Assembly (NCBI GenBank): GCA_016200135.1
Contig: JACQFI010000019.1
Span: forward strand, 1-64,000
Origin: Planctomycetota bacterium
GTDB taxonomy: Bacteria > Planctomycetota > SZUA-567 > H5-PLA8
Direction of reading: 5' to 3'
DNA length: 64,000 bases
Shown: positions 62,601-64,000 of the stretch, in pieces
Layout of the letters: every line of letters begins with the position of its first letter
Numbering within the stretch: the first letter of the stretch is position 1
Program-made: the position numbers and the translations under genes
The notes under the pieces: model-generated
Told to the model about the DNA's origin: nothing
The model's database searches: none
The model's input: only the letters and a program-made list of their open reading frames with translations

Positions 62601-62783
62601 GTGGCTCTCGCGCCGTGCATACGGATAGATGTTCCGCGGCCAGCCGTGGTTCAACAGGCTCGGGAGCGACTCCGCCGGCTGCGGCAGCCAAGTCTTAAGT
62701 GAAACAGTATGTTCCGTTACTGAGGCAGGCGTATGAGGGACGGTCTTGCCGGCAGCGGGAGGCGTAGTGCCCACTTTGCCCAT
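59637..62783 (-). CDS. DUF5107 domain protein with long TPR array
   Basis: A 1048-residue protein without signal peptide. Residues about 60-340 form the DUF5107 domain, an aldose-1-epimerase-like beta-sandwich (LEVDVLPELGGHVWGAKDKK, NAEVFHRVDAIK, YWGNAGVTTHPSLRLYYPFT). The remainder is TPR-like helical repeats (AAQNMNWSLARTYFEAALKL, FEYASAVRALSKALKLG, AGRQEEALEAWKKSAELGGE). DUF5107 proteins commonly occur with glycoside hydrolases and are thought to bind or process sugars. ATG 62783 is chosen because AGGAG lies 7 nt upstream. A longer start at 62816 has no site. It is monocistronic, with its own terminator. Confidence 0.85.
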   Translation of the reverse strand: MGKVGTTPPAAGKTVPHTPASVTEHTVSLKTWLPQPAESLPSLLNHGWPRNIYPYARRESHTVGQPVPKTYRVVRLANEYLEVDVLPELGGHVWGAKDKKNNAEVFHRVDAIKLQDLGVAGAWLATGIEFNFPVTHSILTVEPIVETHGVDPDGSAWVCIGASDKLFGLRWQMHLRLSPGVRKLQIYGWLHNPTEQEHPWCYWGNAGVTTHPSLRLYYPFTWAEHHGGLQFQWPLERGKDLSYWRDCPEPVSIFGQTGEARWFGAYYDDFGRGVVHTSDPRTVPGKKYFAWGTGEAGKRWADLLSDNHTGYVEIQSGSRNDQEFWNVLKPHSTFRIAECWQPIDALGGITAADESLTVYLDRKRDSEEVTLRAQPAEPLRGVEFTAYLGEKVLERWNANLTPDQIHTYALKAAFDEKQPLRVEAQPADRASVLVAHERLPLPERPASREEKTDFGEISAQAYRHVALEAAQNMNWSLARTYFEAALKLAPNDPSTLREVGLFRLRRFEYASAVRALSKALKLGGESEQIADRALRWGLWWAKYNAAKKRSPRALAVLAAELLKHEEDLHAYAASLLALGSGRPQDVLIEYAGRPLNQLIGNRDLAAMKLVAARKSGEADAKLLTEMRRSFPTDPLIAAEAGTDVLAKLLEIDPDMGVTAACEYAKLFDYAKARSALEQAAQAGGWSLSRRVLAAYLAHLDGAKKESVDLLEEFAAFDGVTDRPWQELFYRAVPWALEHRPGDARLHFIWGNLLAHAGRQEEALEAWKKSAELGGEWPQLHFLVAMLQSELGGASDEQLARMQKIAAAENKWEYAAPYLDALRLSGRRRERYAELQRLASLPDHHERIPVLCAVEACVVEDVDTALAYLLNNKFPPAHGGGLLSYSHVRLRRLRAERAIAAGDLALARKELEAAEKIQHHFQEDVQQLHCLAALNITRAKLEELSGNKEAARKAYEASVAEEHDLRSPLRLYSALALIKLGHVDEGEKTIARIEALAKARLKQPHPWHASYLHLLAIVAEFRGNKKEHDRLMKKAIDKGVLFINWGWGF

Positions 62784-62837
62784 GAGGTCGCTCCTGATGT
62801 TAGAAAAGTAGGACAAGAACGGCTCGCACGGGATTTC

Positions 62838-63065
62838 ATGTTGACCTGTTTTACGTTCAATAGCAAGAAACTTGATGAAGAATCCTTCGAAGATTCAAAA
62901 TCAGCACTACTTCACCTTATAAAATTAGGAAAAAATGGCTCGCATGAATTTTCGCCTATTCCTAAGAAGGATGTGGGGTTGCAGAGAATAATGTCCAATA
63001 GAGCACCTTGGGCCGCTGTCGTTATTAATGGAGAGGAAGCCTTAGATTCGAAGCGCGACGCTTAA
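62838..63065 (+). CDS. AT-rich hypothetical 75-residue protein
   Basis: A short ORF beginning MLTCFTFNSKKLDEESFEDS and ending EEALDSKRDA. Composition drops to about 42% GC between two GC-rich genes, like the gene at 34447. The ribosome site is weak and the frame is open further upstream, so the N-terminus is uncertain and the gene may be a fragment of a transferred one. No domain was recognised. The segment WAAVVINGEEALDS is reminiscent of small beta-strand-rich phage or antitoxin proteins only in a general way. Confidence 0.45.
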   Translation: MLTCFTFNSKKLDEESFEDSKSALLHLIKLGKNGSHEFSPIPKKDVGLQRIMSNRAPWAAVVINGEEALDSKRDA

Positions 63066-63073
63066 CTATATGG

Positions 63074-63877
63074 TCAGCTCCCAGTTGACGTGTAATGCCC
63101 TACCCCGAATTGGAAGGCACGGAGCGCTACCGCCAGGAACACAAACGCGACGCCTGGCGCGAACAAGAGCGCGGCGTCCGGCAGGCCCGCCGGCGCCGGG
63201 CGGTCCAGCACGGCGAGCACCGGCAGGTACGTCACACAACCCAGCGGCACCACAAAGATGAAGAACGTCCGGAGCCAGGCCGGATAGATCGACAACGGAA
63301 ACTGCGCGGTCTCGGCGCCGCCGTAGGTCATCGTGTTCATCACTTCTAGGGACTCCGTGGTCCAGAAGGCCAGGGTCGCCTGGAGCACGATCAAGCCGAA
63401 GAAGAGCGCTACGCCGCCCACCAACGCAAGCAAGATCAGGAGGACTTTTGCGGCCGACCAGTCGAAACTAAGACCCGAGAGCGCGAAACTCAGGACCGCG
63501 AGCCCCTGAAGGAACCGGCCCACATTCTTGAGCGCCAGCCGCTGGCCGATGAGTTGCAGTACCAGGCTGCGCGGGCGCAGCAGCACCCGGTCGAACTCGC
63601 CGGCCTTGACCGTGGACCCAAACGCATCGAAGCCGTAGGAGAGCACCTCGGCGATCGGGAAGGACGTGTTCACCAGGCCATAAAGGAGCGCGACTTCCGC
63701 GAGGCTCCAGCCCGGCACTTGCCCGAAGCGATCGTAGAGCGCCCAGATGAGGAGGAACTCGACGCCCGTGATCAGGAAGTTCCCGAGAGACTGCATCAGG
63801 AACGAGGCGCGGTACTCCATCTGCGCCCGCAGCGAGATGCCCAGAAACCTCCGATACAGCCGCAACGCGTTCGACAT
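63074..63877 (-). CDS. ABC-2 type export permease (COG3694/DUF990 type)
   Basis: A 267-residue integral membrane protein with about six helices. The start MSNALRLYRRFLGISLRAQM, then EYRASFLMQSLGNFLITGVE and the loop GEFDRVLLRPRS are typical of the COG3694 half of paired ABC-2 exporters. ATG 63877 is fixed by AAGGAGG 6-7 nt upstream and lies 3 nt beyond the stop of the next gene. Paired with a COG4587-like permease and an ATPase outside the window, it would export an unknown compound. A drug or polysaccharide precursor is typical. Confidence 0.88.
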   Translation of the reverse strand: MSNALRLYRRFLGISLRAQMEYRASFLMQSLGNFLITGVEFLLIWALYDRFGQVPGWSLAEVALLYGLVNTSFPIAEVLSYGFDAFGSTVKAGEFDRVLLRPRSLVLQLIGQRLALKNVGRFLQGLAVLSFALSGLSFDWSAAKVLLILLALVGGVALFFGLIVLQATLAFWTTESLEVMNTMTYGGAETAQFPLSIYPAWLRTFFIFVVPLGCVTYLPVLAVLDRPAPAGLPDAALLFAPGVAFVFLAVALRAFQFGVGHYTSTGS

Positions 63878-63879
63878 CT

Positions 63880-64000
63880 TCAGCCTCCTTGAACCACCAG
63901 GCGTCGCATGCCGCGCGAGAGCAGCCAACGGCCGAGCGCGACCAGGGCCAGCGTCCACGCGAGCTGGTGCAGAAAGAACGGCAGGGCCTCGCCCGGCGGA
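63880..64000 (-). CDS. C-terminal end of partner ABC-2 permease (COG4587 type), cut by window edge
   Basis: Reading into the window from its right edge, the frame gives a hydrophobic helix (FFLHQLAWTLALVALGRWLL) and ends GMRRLVVQGG then TGA at 63880-63882. The RRLVVQGG ending is the usual tail of COG4587-type permeases. The stop overlaps the ribosome site of the following permease gene (gap 2 bp), showing an operon. Only 39 residues are visible. Confidence 0.8.
   Translation of the reverse strand, partial: PPGEALPFFLHQLAWTLALVALGRWLLSRGMRRLVVQGG

Overview
The window is a high-GC (roughly 60-65% by eye) bacterial chromosome segment packed with genes on both strands. No rRNA, tRNA or CRISPR array was recognised. 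Several features point to Planctomycetota or a close relative. These are a SpoVG with an inserted zinc ribbon, an ECF sigma factor fused through a membrane helix to a beta-propeller, large secreted NHL/beta-propeller paralogs, Gfo/Idh/MocA oxidoreductases, a DUF5107-TPR giant, a DUF4175-like membrane protein, and a cytochrome c / copper-monooxygenase-like protein beside a redoxin. This assignment is inference from gene content.

Layout. 1-1.4 kb: the tail of a possible IS630-type transposase, a frameshifted small membrane protein and a PhyH-type dioxygenase. 1.5-3.1 kb: a secreted alpha/beta hydrolase. 3.1-11.9 kb: a minus-strand efflux cluster reading TetR regulator, lipoprotein adaptor, RND pump, second adaptor, MacB-type ATPase and MacB-type permease. 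Most junctions are 4-bp overlaps. A promoter and two palindromic operator candidates sit at its head, and no outer-membrane channel gene is present. 12-17.7 kb: dUTPase-like protein, parvulin-type PPIase, GT4 glycosyltransferase, and a fused iron-type ABC permease with a LysM-like loop. 17.7-24 kb: SpoVG, a two-component pair, a sigma-54 activator and a Xer recombinase. 24-35 kb: TPR protein, M50 protease, isopropylmalate/isocitrate-type dehydrogenase, shikimate kinase, thioredoxin with a clear terminator, DUF4175-like protein, a lone ABC solute-binding protein, a nitrilase and an AT-rich foreign-looking gene. 35-41 kb: cytochrome/copper protein with redoxin, an EF-hand protein, a heptad-repeat Asp/Arg protein, and a ROK regulator with nagB.

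41.5-56.6 kb is the most distinctive part. Four secreted beta-propeller paralogs (about 830-870 residues) are interleaved with two GntR-LacI type sugar-responsive regulators and flanked by two Gfo/Idh/MocA oxidoreductases. The first regulator overlaps the first propeller gene by 8 bp and is preceded by two perfect ACATATATGT palindromes. The second is divergent from the fourth propeller gene, across an AT-rich gap with copies of GTATT-N-AATAC. With the nearby nagB/ROK pair and the aldose-epimerase-like DUF5107 protein, this looks like a carbohydrate-responsive locus built on surface propellers. No glycoside hydrolase or SusCD pair is visible, so its chemistry is unknown.

The window ends with the ECF-propeller fusion, the DUF5107-TPR protein, a small AT-rich ORF and an ABC-2 type export permease pair cut by the right edge.
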